Source of the DNA: Kordia algicida OT-1
Lineage (GTDB): Bacteria > Bacteroidota > Bacteroidia > Flavobacteriales > Flavobacteriaceae
Assembly: GCF_000154725.1 (NCBI RefSeq)
Contig: NZ_DS544873.1
Location: 4,623,085-4,687,084, forward strand
Reading direction: 5' to 3'
Length of the DNA stretch: 64,000 bases
Positions 18,801 through 26,483 of the stretch are shown here, in pieces; position 1 is the first letter of the stretch; each line of letters begins with the position of its first letter. Both the position numbers and the translations under genes were made by a program. The notes under the pieces are model-generated. The model had not been told where the DNA came from. It worked only from the letters and a program-made list of their open reading frames with translations, and did not search any database.

Positions 18801-20587
18801 CCGTCTGCGATGTTGTTAGAGATTGTCGCTCCGTTTGTAATATTTACTGTTCCGTTAGGCAAAGCGAAGATTCCACCACCACCTTCGGTAGCTGTGTTTC
18901 CGCTTGCGGTGTTTCCATCAATGGTAGTTCCATCAACCGTCATGATTCCTGTACCGTTCCATAATCCACCACCTTCAGAAGCAGCAGTATTCATGTTTAC
19001 AGTTCCTCCTGTGATATTTATTGTACTGTTTCCACTTACGTGTAAACCTCCACCGTTTCCTGGTGCTCCAGCTCCAGTTACGACTCCAGTATCATTTGAG
19101 TTTAAGTTAACGTTTGTTAAAGTAACAGCGCCACCGCCATTTGTTTCAATTCCACCACCTGCACGGTTGGAGGTATTGTCGATGATAGAAATTCCGTTAG
19201 CTGTTAGCGTTCCAGCAGCATTTAAAATTCCACCACCTGTAGATTGTGCTCCGTCTGCAACATTGTTTGTGATTGCAGTTGTACCAGAAAGATCAACCGT
19301 TCCGCCTTCGTTGTAGATTCCACCTCCACCAGCAGCTCCTGGTGTAGTCATATCATTTCCTGAAGCAGTGTTTCCATCTACCGTATGGTCTGTAATTGTC
19401 ATTACTCCCGAACCATTCCAAAGTCCACCACCTTCATTAGCGGCAACGTTTCCATTGGAAGTTCCACCAGAGATTGTAATGTCTTGCATCCCTGTGATAT
19501 GTAAACCACCACCATTTCCAGGTGCAGCAGTAGCAGGCGCAACACCAGCATTATTATTATTTAATGTTGTATTTGTTAGCGAGATAGTTCCTGAACCTGC
19601 ATTTACTTCGATTCCACCACCAGCTCTATTTGCTCTGTTTCCTGTGATTGAAGAATTCATTACACTTAATGAAGCTGCATCTATCATGATTCCACCACCA
19701 GAACCTGAAGTTCCGTCTGCGATGTTGTTCGATATTGTCGCTCCATTTGTAACATTTACTGTTCCGTTAGGCAAAGCGAAGATTCCACCACCACCTTCGG
19801 TAGCTGTGTTTCCGCTTGCAGTATTACCATCAATGGTAGTTCCATCAACCGTCATGATTCCTGTACCGTTCCATAAACCACCACCTTCTGAGGCAGCAAC
19901 GTTTCCATTTACTGTTCCACCTGTGATGTTGATATCGCCAGGTCCAGTAATGTGTAAACCTCCACCGTTTCCAGGTGCAGCAGTAGCAGGCGCAACACCT
20001 GCGTTGTTATTATCTAGTGTTACGTTTACTAATGTTATTCCTAATCCTGCTCCAGAGTTATCTTCAATTCCACCACCAGCTCTGTTTGCAACATTTGATG
20101 AAATTTCAGAATTATTAACAATTAATATACCTCCTACATCATTAAAAATTCCACCACCAGAACCAGAAGCTCCATTGGCAATATTGTTTGTAATGATGGA
20201 AGTGTTTATTGTGATTGTCGCATTTGTAATATAAATTGCACCTCCATCTGCAGCTAATCCGTTAGTAAGAGTTAGATCATTTATTGTAAATGGTCCGCTA
20301 GTAACATTAAAGATTCTTCCGTTGTTTCCAGCATCAATAGTAACTGTTGTTCCTACTGTTCCGTTTATTGTCAATTCTTTATTTATTGCCAATTCAGCAT
20401 TTAAGTTAATAGTCGTTACTGAAGGCGCAAATGTTATTGTTCCTCCAGCAGGAGTATCTGCGATTTCTTGTCTCAGTGTTCCGTCTGATCCATCGTCTAA
20501 GCCGCTCGTCACAAGCTGACCGTATGAAAATGTAGTGGTGAATATTGCACCTATGAGCGCAATGAAAAGGGTAGTTTTTTCTCTCAT
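15842..20587 (-). CDS. Giant repetitive right-handed beta-helix surface protein with T9SS sorting domain
   Basis: This 1581-residue protein starts with a signal peptide (MREKTTLFIALIGAIFTTTFSYG). Nearly the whole mature chain consists of short beta-helix coils rich in Gly, Asn and Thr (GGGL, GGGI and NNIADG motifs), as in polymorphic outer-membrane-protein/pectate-lyase-like adhesins. Residues of about 180-1350 are about eight consecutive near-identical units of about 150 residues. The C-terminal 75 residues match a type A T9SS sorting domain (MYPNPSSNGILNITL, GMYIVNI, KKLIIN end), so export through the type IX system and cell-surface attachment or release are expected; porU and porV are encoded in the same window. 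Its ligand is unknown; adhesion is the likeliest role. Confidence 0.93.
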   Translation of the reverse strand: MREKTTLFIALIGAIFTTTFSYGQLVTSGLDDGSDGTLRQEIADTPAGGTITFAPSVTTINLNAELAINKELTINGTVGTTVTIDAGNNGRIFNVTSGPFTINDLTLTNGLAADGGAIYITNATITINTSIITNNIANGASGSGGGIFNDVGGILIVNNSEISSNVANRAGGGIEDNSGAGLGITLVNVTLDNNNAGVAPATAAPGNGGGLHITGPGDINITGGTVNGNVAASEGGGLWNGTGIMTVDGTTIDGNTASGNTATEGGGGIFALPNGTVNVTNGATISNNIADGTSGSGGGIMIDAASLSVMNSSITGNRANRAGGGIEVNAGSGTISLTNTTLNNNNAGVAPATAAPGNGGGLHITGMQDITISGGTSNGNVAANEGGGLWNGSGVMTITDHTVDGNTASGNDMTTPGAAGGGGIYNEGGTVDLSGTTAITNNVADGAQSTGGGILNAAGTLTANGISIIDNTSNRAGGGIETNGGGAVTLTNVNLNSNDTGVVTGAGAPGNGGGLHVSGNSTINITGGTVNMNTAASEGGGLWNGTGIMTVDGTTIDGNTASGNTATEGGGGIFALPNGTVNITNGATISNNIADGTSGSGGGIMVDAASLSVMNSSITGNRANRAGGGIEVNAGSGTISLTNTILNNNNAGVAPATAAPGNGGGLHITGMQDINITGGTVNGNVAASEGGGLWNGTGIMTVDGTTIDGNTASGNTATEGGGGIFALPNGTVNITNGATISNNIADGTSGSGGGIMVDAASLSVMNSSITGNRANRAGGGIEINAGSGTISLTNTTLNNNNAGVAPAVAAPGSGGGLHITGMQDITISGGTSNGNVAANEGGGLWNGSGVMTVTDHTVDGNTASGNDMTTPGAAGGGGIYNEGGTVDLSGTTAITNNVADGAQSTGGGILNAAGTLTANGISIIDNTSNRAGGGIETNGGGAVTLTNVNLNSNDTGVVTGAGAPGNGGGLHVSGNSTINITGGTVNMNTAASEGGGLWNGTGIMTVDGTTIDGNTASGNTATEGGGGIFALPNGTVNVTNGATISNNIADGTSGSGGGIMVDAASLSVMNSSITGNRANRAGGGIEVNAGSGTISLTNTTLNNNNAGVAPAVAAPGSGGGLHITGMQDITISGGTSNGNVAANEGGGLWNGSGVMTVTDHTVDGNTASGNDMTTPGAAGGGGIYNEGGTVDLSGTTAITNNVADGAQSTGGGILNAAGTLTANGISIIDNTSNRAGGGIESNGGGTVTLTSVNLNSNDTGVVTGAGAPGNGGGMHISGSSGIVNITESTVSSNTAANEGGGLWNQNGVTMTVTTSTVDNNTAAEGAGIYNNTGSITVVTRSTISSNMASVSGGGLTNNGASLDLNAVTVAMNSSTGNAGGINAVNNVSLKNTIVANNTAASGADVDGTFTSNDYNLIGSDDLNVFTPQANDLEGVDPALGPLQDNGGTTLTHALMNPSPAVNTGDPADTFDDQIGQAVFGTTRDIGAFEGQFILSVEDFFNENSFTMYPNPSSNGILNITLDNSVSGQIDIQIVSTSGQTIRKQTLVAGNNKIALNNIASGMYIVNITTDNSSASKKLIIN
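16740..19960 (-). repeat. Tandem array of about 455-bp intragenic repeats
   Basis: Landmark segments recur at about 16742, 17202, 17651, 18112, 18569, 19017, 19477 and 19932, a spacing of 450-460 bp. Three subtypes are recognisable by their protein signature: HITGMQDITISGG, HVSGNSTINITGG and HITG(MQ or PG)DINITGG. Same-type units are almost identical at the DNA level over hundreds of bases, which points to recent duplication or gene conversion. Confidence 0.9.
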
Positions 20588-20833
20588 TTTATTTGATATT
20601 GGTTTATATTAGTTTTTGTTGATTTGAATTTTGTTTATAGAAACTGTTTGGTTTGCAACAGTTTTGGTTAAAACTCAAATACAACATACTTACGTTGTGG
20701 GAGAGGAAAAGGTTTTTACATAAGTGAATTTTAACTTTTTATTAACATTTTAAAAAGAAAGATACAAGATGTTTTTATGGTTGTGAGAGGTGATTTTCAG
20801 AATTGTTTTAGAGAATAATCATTAATACTAACG
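20588..20833. other. Upstream region of the beta-helix gene
   Basis: This spacer of about 245 bp is AT-rich and holds the promoter region of the leftward beta-helix gene and of the small rightward ORFs. I see no strong hairpin, RNA gene or ORF in it. Confidence 0.35.
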
Positions 20834-20908
20834 ATGAAAAAATACGTATTATTAAGTATTGTGTGGAGTACATTTTTGATGGATATTTATGAAAACCCTA
20901 AAACATAA
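20834..20908 (+). CDS. Possible 24-residue peptide
   Basis: A tiny ORF from ATG 20834 to TAA 20908 encodes MKKYVLLSIVWSTFLMDIYE plus a short end. It is hydrophobic in the middle. It lies three bases before the next small ORF. Chance occurrence in AT-rich DNA cannot be excluded, and only its position in a row of small ORFs makes it worth listing. Confidence 0.25.
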   Translation: MKKYVLLSIVWSTFLMDIYENPKT

Positions 20909-20911
20909 AAT

Positions 20912-21043
20912 ATGAAACCATCAAAAACTACCATTCAAATTGGTAATGAGTTTAAAGAAGTAGAGATTTATTATGATGAGATAAAAGAATCTCAATTGAC
21001 TATCGCTATTAATAAAGATCAGGTAACTGTTTTTCAGGAATGA
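20912..21043 (+). CDS. Small ORF, 43 residues
   Basis: The frame runs from ATG 20912 to TGA 21043. The peptide begins MKPSKTTIQIGNEFKEVEIY. Its start resembles that of the next small ORF (TIQIGNEFKE against TLTINNEFKD), suggesting they are paralogues and real. It is charged, lacks a signal peptide and has no Cys. No family was recognised, and no modifying or export genes are next to it. Confidence 0.5.
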   Translation: MKPSKTTIQIGNEFKEVEIYYDEIKESQLTIAINKDQVTVFQE

Positions 21044-21144
21044 ATTCATCATCCACAATATTAAGGAGTAAAAAACACTTAATATTAACGATTGTTTCCA
21101 AGCTAATTTTCATTGAATTTTGTGTAAATCAATTAATATTTTAT

Positions 21145-21318
21145 ATGAAAACACTAACAATTAACAATGAATTTAAAGATGAGTATAAAGAAACTATTGC
21201 ATCCTTCTCAATAGATACTCCAAGACCAGGAGATGGTGATGAAACAGTAGATCCTAAAAAACCAAAGCCAGATCCAAATGAAGAAGATGAAGATGAAGTA
21301 AGACCACAAGCTTTTTAG
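21145..21318 (+). CDS. Small acidic Pro-rich protein, 57 residues
   Basis: I choose the ATG at 21145 because the start of this peptide aligns with the preceding 43-residue ORF; the frame extends up to 21040, but that extension looks unlike coding sequence. The C-terminal half is low-complexity (DTPRPGDGDETVDPKKPKPD, then Glu/Asp-rich). A strong hairpin follows 26 bp downstream. The function is unknown. It could be a small secreted or signalling peptide for the kinase encoded next, but nothing in the sequence proves that. Confidence 0.55.
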   Translation: MKTLTINNEFKDEYKETIASFSIDTPRPGDGDETVDPKKPKPDPNEEDEDEVRPQAF

Positions 21319-21344
21319 ATTTGAATTAAAAAGTTTAAATATTA

Positions 21345-21382
21345 GAAAGGCTTTACTTATTTTTAGAGAAGTAAAGCCTTTC
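21345..21382 (+). terminator. Strong 14-bp hairpin after the small ORF
   Basis: GAAAGGCTTTACTT (21345-21358) pairs perfectly with AAGTAAAGCCTTTC (21369-21382) around a 10-nt loop. No T-run follows on the plus strand, so it is a terminator or attenuator between the small ORFs and the kinase gene. Confidence 0.65.
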
Positions 21383-21418
21383 AGTGCGTTTGTGCCATTT
21401 AAAAAAATTACTAATAGT

Positions 21419-23551
21419 ATGAATTTTATCCGCTATATCCTATTACTCAGTATTTGTGTAATTCCTTTTAATGCTTTTACTCAAAATAATTCTAGAATAG
21501 ACAGTATGAAGCATATTCTGTCTTTACAAGATAATATAGAAAAAATTAAAACTCTATATAATTTAGCATATGAATTACGAAGAGTAAAGGATTCTGTGGG
21601 TATTCTATATGCTTTACAAGGTTTAAAATTGAGTAAAGATTTACAGTACGGTATAGGAGAAGTTGAGGCGTTAAATCTTTTAGGAAAAATGGCACGTTAT
21701 CAGAACCATATGAAGGACGCTGAAAGATATTTAAAAGAAGCACTGGATAGAGCTGAGAAAGAAAAATATAATCATGGAATTGCAAGAGCTTATAATGAAC
21801 TCGGAATATTTTTTGAAGGTCAAAAAAAGAACGTTTATGCAATTGATGCGTATCTAAGTAGCGGAAAATTGTTTGAGAAGCAAAGAAATTTTAAGGCAGC
21901 TATTAAACCAACTTATAATTTGGCCGATTTATACAAGGATATGGAAGTTTATCCAGAAGCATTAAAACACTATTTGAAGAGTTTCGAATTAGCTGAAAAA
22001 GCCAAGGATTCTCTTGGTTTAGGCAGAATATACTTTAAGATAGCGGAGTTGGATAAAAAAAGAAGAAATTATATTGATATGCAAAAAAATGCTCTCAGAG
22101 CAAAATCCATATTTGAAAATTTAGAAAGATCCAAAGATGTATATAGGTCAAAGATTTTACTTGGACAGTCATATGATTACTTACAGCAAGACGAAAAAGC
22201 TATCAAGACTTATTTAATGACCTTACAAAAAGCTCCTGAGTATGGAATAAAAGATGTTTCAGATTTATATCACAATCTCGCTACAGTGTATAAAAAAAAT
22301 GCTCAGTACGATAGCGCTTTTTTTTATTATTACAAGGCGCAAAAAAGCTTTAAAAAAGCCAACGATTATTCGAGACTTGCAGTTAATTACAATAATTTGG
22401 GAAACTTATATGTATCAAAAGGTAACCAAGATAAAGCGTTAGAAAATTTTTCTAAAAGTTTAGTGTTGCAACATCAGTTGAAGGATTCTTCTTTATTACA
22501 AAAAACATATCAATCAATGTCTAATTATTTTAGAAATATTGGAGAATATCATAAAGCATTATCATATAGAGATTCAAGTGAGTTTGTTAAGGCTAGTATT
22601 AATCGAAAAATTAAAAAGACTGATCGTTTTGAGCTGCATTATTTAAACGATAAACGAAAAATGGAAGCTGCGAAAAATGCTATTGAAATTGAAAGAAATA
22701 TTGCAGAACGTAAAGCTGTTACCAGTATGGCGCGATTACAAGTTTTATTCATAGCAATGATTACAATTGTCATATTATTTTTTGTCATTTTACGAAACAA
22801 GAAGTTAAAACATGCTAAAGAAATAGCAGAACTAGCTTACGAGCAACAAAAAATAGAAGCAATATTAGAGCGCGAACAACAAGAAAAAAAACTTGAAGAA
22901 ATGCTACAAGAGCAAGAACGAAAAGCTATTAATACCATGGTAAGCGGACAAGAAGAAGAACGTGCTCGCATAGCAAAAGACCTTCATGATCGTTTGGGAA
23001 GTATGTTGTCTGTTGTGAAAATTCATTATAAATCTGTAGAAGATGATCTAGAAAAGATCAAAAATGAAACTAAAACACAATATGAAAAAGCCAATCAATT
23101 ATTAGATGAAGCCTGTGAAACAGTTCGTAAAATAGCACATAACATGGTTTCAGGAACATTAACCAAATTTGGGTTGTTGCCAGCTTTAAAAGAGTTAAAA
23201 AAGAAAATTGAAGAAACAAAAATTTTAAACATAGAACTCCTCGCTCATGGCTTGGATAACCGATTGGATAATTCAACTGAAATCCACCTATACCGTATCG
23301 TTCAAGAATTATTAAATAATATCATAAAGCATGCAAAAGCTACAGAAGTCACGATACAAATATTGAAAAGAGAAAAGGATTTAAATATCATGGTCACAGA
23401 TAATGGTGTTGGTTTTGATCCCCAAAAAAACCAGTTTGAAGGTATGGGGCTAAAAAGTATCAAAGCACGAGTTGGAGAGATGAAAGGATATTATTTAGTA
23501 GATTCTAGCAAAGGAAATGGAACTACTACAACTATTGAAATACCTACGTAA
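21419..23551 (+). CDS. TPR sensor histidine kinase, NarL/DesK type (HisKA_3)
   Basis: The ATG at 21419 gives a 710-residue protein beginning with a clean signal peptide (MNFIRYILLLSICVIPFNAF); an in-frame GTG at 21392 lies inside sequence that looks non-coding. Residues of about 40-410 are tetratricopeptide repeats. One transmembrane helix follows (near LQVLFIAMITIVILFFVIL), then a coiled coil, then HisKA_3 with EERARIAKDLHDRLG, where His523 is the phosphoacceptor. The ATPase domain has an N box (RIVQELLNNIIKHA) and G box (VTDNGVGFD). Its partner regulator starts 9 bp downstream. Confidence 0.93.
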   Translation: MNFIRYILLLSICVIPFNAFTQNNSRIDSMKHILSLQDNIEKIKTLYNLAYELRRVKDSVGILYALQGLKLSKDLQYGIGEVEALNLLGKMARYQNHMKDAERYLKEALDRAEKEKYNHGIARAYNELGIFFEGQKKNVYAIDAYLSSGKLFEKQRNFKAAIKPTYNLADLYKDMEVYPEALKHYLKSFELAEKAKDSLGLGRIYFKIAELDKKRRNYIDMQKNALRAKSIFENLERSKDVYRSKILLGQSYDYLQQDEKAIKTYLMTLQKAPEYGIKDVSDLYHNLATVYKKNAQYDSAFFYYYKAQKSFKKANDYSRLAVNYNNLGNLYVSKGNQDKALENFSKSLVLQHQLKDSSLLQKTYQSMSNYFRNIGEYHKALSYRDSSEFVKASINRKIKKTDRFELHYLNDKRKMEAAKNAIEIERNIAERKAVTSMARLQVLFIAMITIVILFFVILRNKKLKHAKEIAELAYEQQKIEAILEREQQEKKLEEMLQEQERKAINTMVSGQEEERARIAKDLHDRLGSMLSVVKIHYKSVEDDLEKIKNETKTQYEKANQLLDEACETVRKIAHNMVSGTLTKFGLLPALKELKKKIEETKILNIELLAHGLDNRLDNSTEIHLYRIVQELLNNIIKHAKATEVTIQILKREKDLNIMVTDNGVGFDPQKNQFEGMGLKSIKARVGEMKGYYLVDSSKGNGTTTTIEIPT

Positions 23552-23560
23552 ATATAGAGT

Positions 23561-24199
23561 ATGAAACAAAAAACGAAATTAAATATAATTATTGCTGACG
23601 ATCATCAGATTGTAATCGACGGTCTGAAATCTTTGTTAGTTGCACATCCACATATTAAAGTGGTCGGAGAGGCCTCTGATGGAGAGGAAGCATTAAAATT
23701 GATTGAAAATAACACTGTTAATATCGCTGTCTTAGATATTAGTATGCCAAAAATGAATGGAGTAGAGACTACAAAAATCATCAAAAAAAAATACCCATAT
23801 ATCAAAATACTGATTTTAACAATGCACGATGGAGATGAATTTATCCATGAATTATTTGAAATTGGAGCTGACGGCTATATATTAAAAAATAGAGGGAAAG
23901 AAGAATTTGTTGAGGCACTTGAAACAATTAATAATGGAGAAGAATACATAAAAGGAAAAGTATTGAATGTACTCTTGGACGCAGTACGAAAACCCAAATC
24001 TAAAACAATACAATTCACAAAAAGAGAGAAAGATGTTTTACGCTTAATCGTTGGCGATCATACAACTTCTGAAATTTCTGCTAAACTAAACATCGCAAAT
24101 AGTACTGTAGAAACACATCGAAGAAATCTCATTGAAAAAACAGGGGTTAAAAGCTCTTTAGGTCTAGTCCGTTATGCTGTTGAGAACGGATACTTATAA
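23561..24199 (+). CDS. NarL/LuxR-type response regulator
   Basis: This 212-residue protein has a receiver domain (about 6-122) with acidic pair D13/D14, phosphoacceptor D59 in VLDISMP and a conserved Lys in ILKNRGKEEF. A C-terminal LuxR-type helix-turn-helix follows (about 148-205) with TKREKDVLRLI and STVETHRRNLIEKTGV. It is the cognate partner of the TPR kinase encoded just upstream. A terminator follows at 24267, so it is separate from the downstream defence operon. Confidence 0.95.
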   Translation: MKQKTKLNIIIADDHQIVIDGLKSLLVAHPHIKVVGEASDGEEALKLIENNTVNIAVLDISMPKMNGVETTKIIKKKYPYIKILILTMHDGDEFIHELFEIGADGYILKNRGKEEFVEALETINNGEEYIKGKVLNVLLDAVRKPKSKTIQFTKREKDVLRLIVGDHTTSEISAKLNIANSTVETHRRNLIEKTGVKSSLGLVRYAVENGYL

Positions 24200-24266
24200 T
24201 GTTATTCTACATAGTAATCTAAGAAAAGAATTATTGATTAAAACTTTTCAAAATTTAAATACATAC

Positions 24267-24295
24267 AAAACTCCTCAAATTTGAGGAGTTTTTTT
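24267..24295 (+). terminator. Rho-independent terminator
   Basis: AAAACTCCTCAAATTTGAGGAGTTTTTTT is a perfect palindrome followed by T residues. It ends the two-component operon and separates it from the CBASS-like operon starting at 24351. Confidence 0.93.
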
Positions 24296-24350
24296 CTTCC
24301 TTAATATTGATGTTTTCTTACGTAGTGAAATTAAAGAAATTTGTAAACGT

Positions 24351-25325
24351 ATGAATGTTAAAAAGAGTCAATATATGAGAAGAGCATTACTTGTTGGTAT
24401 TAATCACTATGATAAAAACCCTCTCAAAGGTCCAATCCCTGATGTTGATCGTATGAAGGAAGTCATTTCAAAACATGAAAATGGCGACCCAAATTTTGAC
24501 TGCAAATTGATGATATCTAATTCAGATCGTCATACGATTACAATGGTAAATTTAAAAAGTAAGCTTCACGATTTGTTTAACTATGAAACTGATGTAGCAT
24601 TATTTTATTTCTCAGGACATGGAGCATCTACAAATCTTGGAAGCTACTTGGTTACCCAAGATGCAGAAAAATTCAACGAAGGTGTTAGTCTAAGTGAAGT
24701 CATCACAATGGCAAACAATTCTAAAGCCATGGAAGTCATCATTATATTAGATTGTTGTTACAGTGGAGGCGGAGGTAATTTTTCAGAACTCGGAGTACGG
24801 AAGGCCATATTGCGTGAAGGTGTTTCAATCCTTACCGCCAGCAAAGATTCTCAATATGCAATGGAGCGTGGAGGTTATGGAGTATTCACAACAATAATTT
24901 ATGAAGCTCTACAAGGAGGAGCTACCGATATTTTAGGTAAAGTAAATGTGGCAAGGATATATAATTATGTTGATATTGTATTAAACTCGTGGAGACAGCG
25001 TCCAGTATTTAAGTCGCATGTATCTAAAATGATTCCGTTGCGTAATTGCAATCCTAAAATTCCATTAAAAATACTTCGAAAACTTCCAGAATATTTTGAG
25101 GATAAAGATGGGTTGCCGCTCTCTGAAAATTATCTTGAGCATGTAGGGTCAGAAAGCGGATTGTCTACAATAATGTCTCATTTACGTGCTTATCATGCCA
25201 ACGGTTTATTACTTCCTGAAGACAATATAACATCTTTAGATGAATGTGCCGAAAAAAGTAAATCATGTAAACTTACGCCACTCGGAATTTACTATAAAAA
25301 TTTAGTCATCAATGATAGAATATGA
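24351..25325 (+). CDS. Caspase-like (peptidase C14) protein of the CBASS operon
   Basis: This 324-residue protein has a caspase-fold domain (about 9-225): RRALLVGINHY start, catalytic His90 in LFYFSGHGA and catalytic Cys136 in ILDCCYSG. A C-terminal region (about 245-324) ends with KLTPLGIYYKNL, resembling a winged helix, and may sense or bind a partner. The ATG at 24351 is used; Met9 is an alternative. No signal peptide is present. In defence islands such proteases act as suicide effectors or cleave partner proteins. It is the first gene of a seven-gene operon with a CD-NTase, and its stop overlaps the next gene by four bases. Confidence 0.92.
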   Translation: MNVKKSQYMRRALLVGINHYDKNPLKGPIPDVDRMKEVISKHENGDPNFDCKLMISNSDRHTITMVNLKSKLHDLFNYETDVALFYFSGHGASTNLGSYLVTQDAEKFNEGVSLSEVITMANNSKAMEVIIILDCCYSGGGGNFSELGVRKAILREGVSILTASKDSQYAMERGGYGVFTTIIYEALQGGATDILGKVNVARIYNYVDIVLNSWRQRPVFKSHVSKMIPLRNCNPKIPLKILRKLPEYFEDKDGLPLSENYLEHVGSESGLSTIMSHLRAYHANGLLLPEDNITSLDECAEKSKSCKLTPLGIYYKNLVINDRI

Positions 25326-25687
25326 TGATAAAGATAGATGTAATATTCAATTATTTTATAGCACTTACAATTCCAAAACTGATCTTTTTAACCATAAAGT
25401 GGACAAGTACATCTAAGTCGCGGAATTTAGTGTCAACTAGCTTAAAAGATGCCTCTTTTGAATTAGGAATGGAAGAAGGTGTCGGTGTATTTGTATTCCT
25501 AGGACTTCTTTTTTACAACATATCTAATCGTTTGATTACTATGTGCTTTTCTAGTAAAATACGACGAGATAGAAAACAGAATAAGCTATTAACGAAGCAA
25601 ATATTAGAGCAAATTGATTCGTATCCAATTTCAAAATCACTCAAATACAAACTAAAATCAGCATACATCATTCAATACTATTATTAA
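25322..25687 (+). CDS. Small membrane protein of the CBASS operon
   Basis: This 121-residue protein has a hydrophobic N-terminal segment (FNYFIALTIPKLIFLTIKW) and one convincing transmembrane helix (near GVGVFVFLGLLFYNI), then a basic Lys/Arg-rich C-terminal part. I do not recognise it. Its ATG overlaps the caspase stop (ATGA), so it is translationally coupled to the protease and is probably its partner or substrate. It could also be a degraded or divergent membrane effector. The TIR gene follows after 12 bp. Confidence 0.75.
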   Translation: MMIKIDVIFNYFIALTIPKLIFLTIKWTSTSKSRNLVSTSLKDASFELGMEEGVGVFVFLGLLFYNISNRLITMCFSSKIRRDRKQNKLLTKQILEQIDSYPISKSLKYKLKSAYIIQYYY

Positions 25688-25699
25688 ACAACAAAACTT

Positions 25700-26464
25700 A
25701 TGAATCCAGTAACAAAACACCGATTAATTCAAGATATTTTTTTCTCACTACAAACAAGTCACAGTATGAAAGAAATGGTCGCTATTTTAGGCGGATATGG
25801 CATTGCGAATAAAACTGTAAACGATTACACACAAGTAGAGATAAAAAAAATATTGGCTACAGCTTCTGATGAAATACTACTCTTAATTGCGGACGATTTG
25901 AAAATAGACACTTCAAACTATGTTGTTCGTGGAAAAATTAAAGGAAAATCTGTGGCAAAATCTACTAAAAAACATCTCAAAAAAATCTTCATCAGTCATT
26001 CGAGTAAAGATGCGGAAGTCGTTACCACTTTTATTTACATACTAAAAGCGATTGGAATTCCTCCCGAAAACATATTCTGCACCTCACTACCAGGTTATGG
26101 AACGCCATTGGGAAGTAATTTTATCGATGAGATTGAAACACGTTTAAATGAAGATGTTATGGTAATTTTTATGTTATCTGATAACTTTTACGATTCGCCA
26201 ATGTGTTTAATTGAAATGGGAGCAGCGTGGATAAAAACCAAAAAACAAATCTCGGTAGCAATTACACCTTTCGAATTAGGAAAAATAAAAGGTGTATTCA
26301 AACATTTTCAAGGAATTGAAATAGACAACGAAAATCATTATGATTTGCTAAAAGAGACACTTGAAGTAGAATTTGGTCTAGAGTCAAAACGTCCATTAGT
26401 ATGGTCTCCTGAAAGAGATATGTTTCTAAAAATGATTAAGCAATTAGTAAAGGTTGATAAATAA
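25700..26464 (+). CDS. TIR-domain effector with N-terminal adaptor-like region
   Basis: This 254-residue protein has a helical region (about 1-75, MNPVTKHRLIQDIFF start) resembling the small effector-associated domains found in bacterial conflict systems, a basic linker, and a TIR domain (about 94-225). The TIR domain has the KKIFISHSSKD start, and SPMCLIEMGAAW carries putative catalytic Glu172 for NAD cleavage. NAD depletion would be its effector activity. It is encoded between the caspase-linked membrane protein and the Cap15-like pair with 12-19 bp spacers. The TIR fold and Glu are directly readable; the adaptor assignment is inference. Confidence 0.92.
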   Translation: MNPVTKHRLIQDIFFSLQTSHSMKEMVAILGGYGIANKTVNDYTQVEIKKILATASDEILLLIADDLKIDTSNYVVRGKIKGKSVAKSTKKHLKKIFISHSSKDAEVVTTFIYILKAIGIPPENIFCTSLPGYGTPLGSNFIDEIETRLNEDVMVIFMLSDNFYDSPMCLIEMGAAWIKTKKQISVAITPFELGKIKGVFKHFQGIEIDNENHYDLLKETLEVEFGLESKRPLVWSPERDMFLKMIKQLVKVDK

Positions 26465-26483
26465 TCTTAACTAAAAAGCAACG

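Noticed and set aside
16734-20234. Long plus-strand ORFs (up to 408 residues) rich in Pro and Ile opposite the beta-helix gene.
   Set aside because: They are mirror frames of the Gly/Asn-rich repeats: GGT/GGA codons read backwards give Pro codons without stops. They have no plausible domains and break at the same repeat units.
21040-21144. N-terminal extension of the 57-residue ORF to 92 residues.
   Set aside because: The extra part overlaps the end of the preceding small ORF, and the internal Met aligns with the start of its paralogue.
21419-24199. Inclusion of the TPR kinase and NarL regulator in the CBASS-like operon.
   Set aside because: A perfect terminator at 24267-24295 separates them, and such kinase/regulator pairs are common in this phylum.
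25700-26464. TIR-STING-type CBASS effector.
   Set aside because: No STING-like cyclic-nucleotide-binding domain is visible; the region before the TIR is short and helical, and little follows it.
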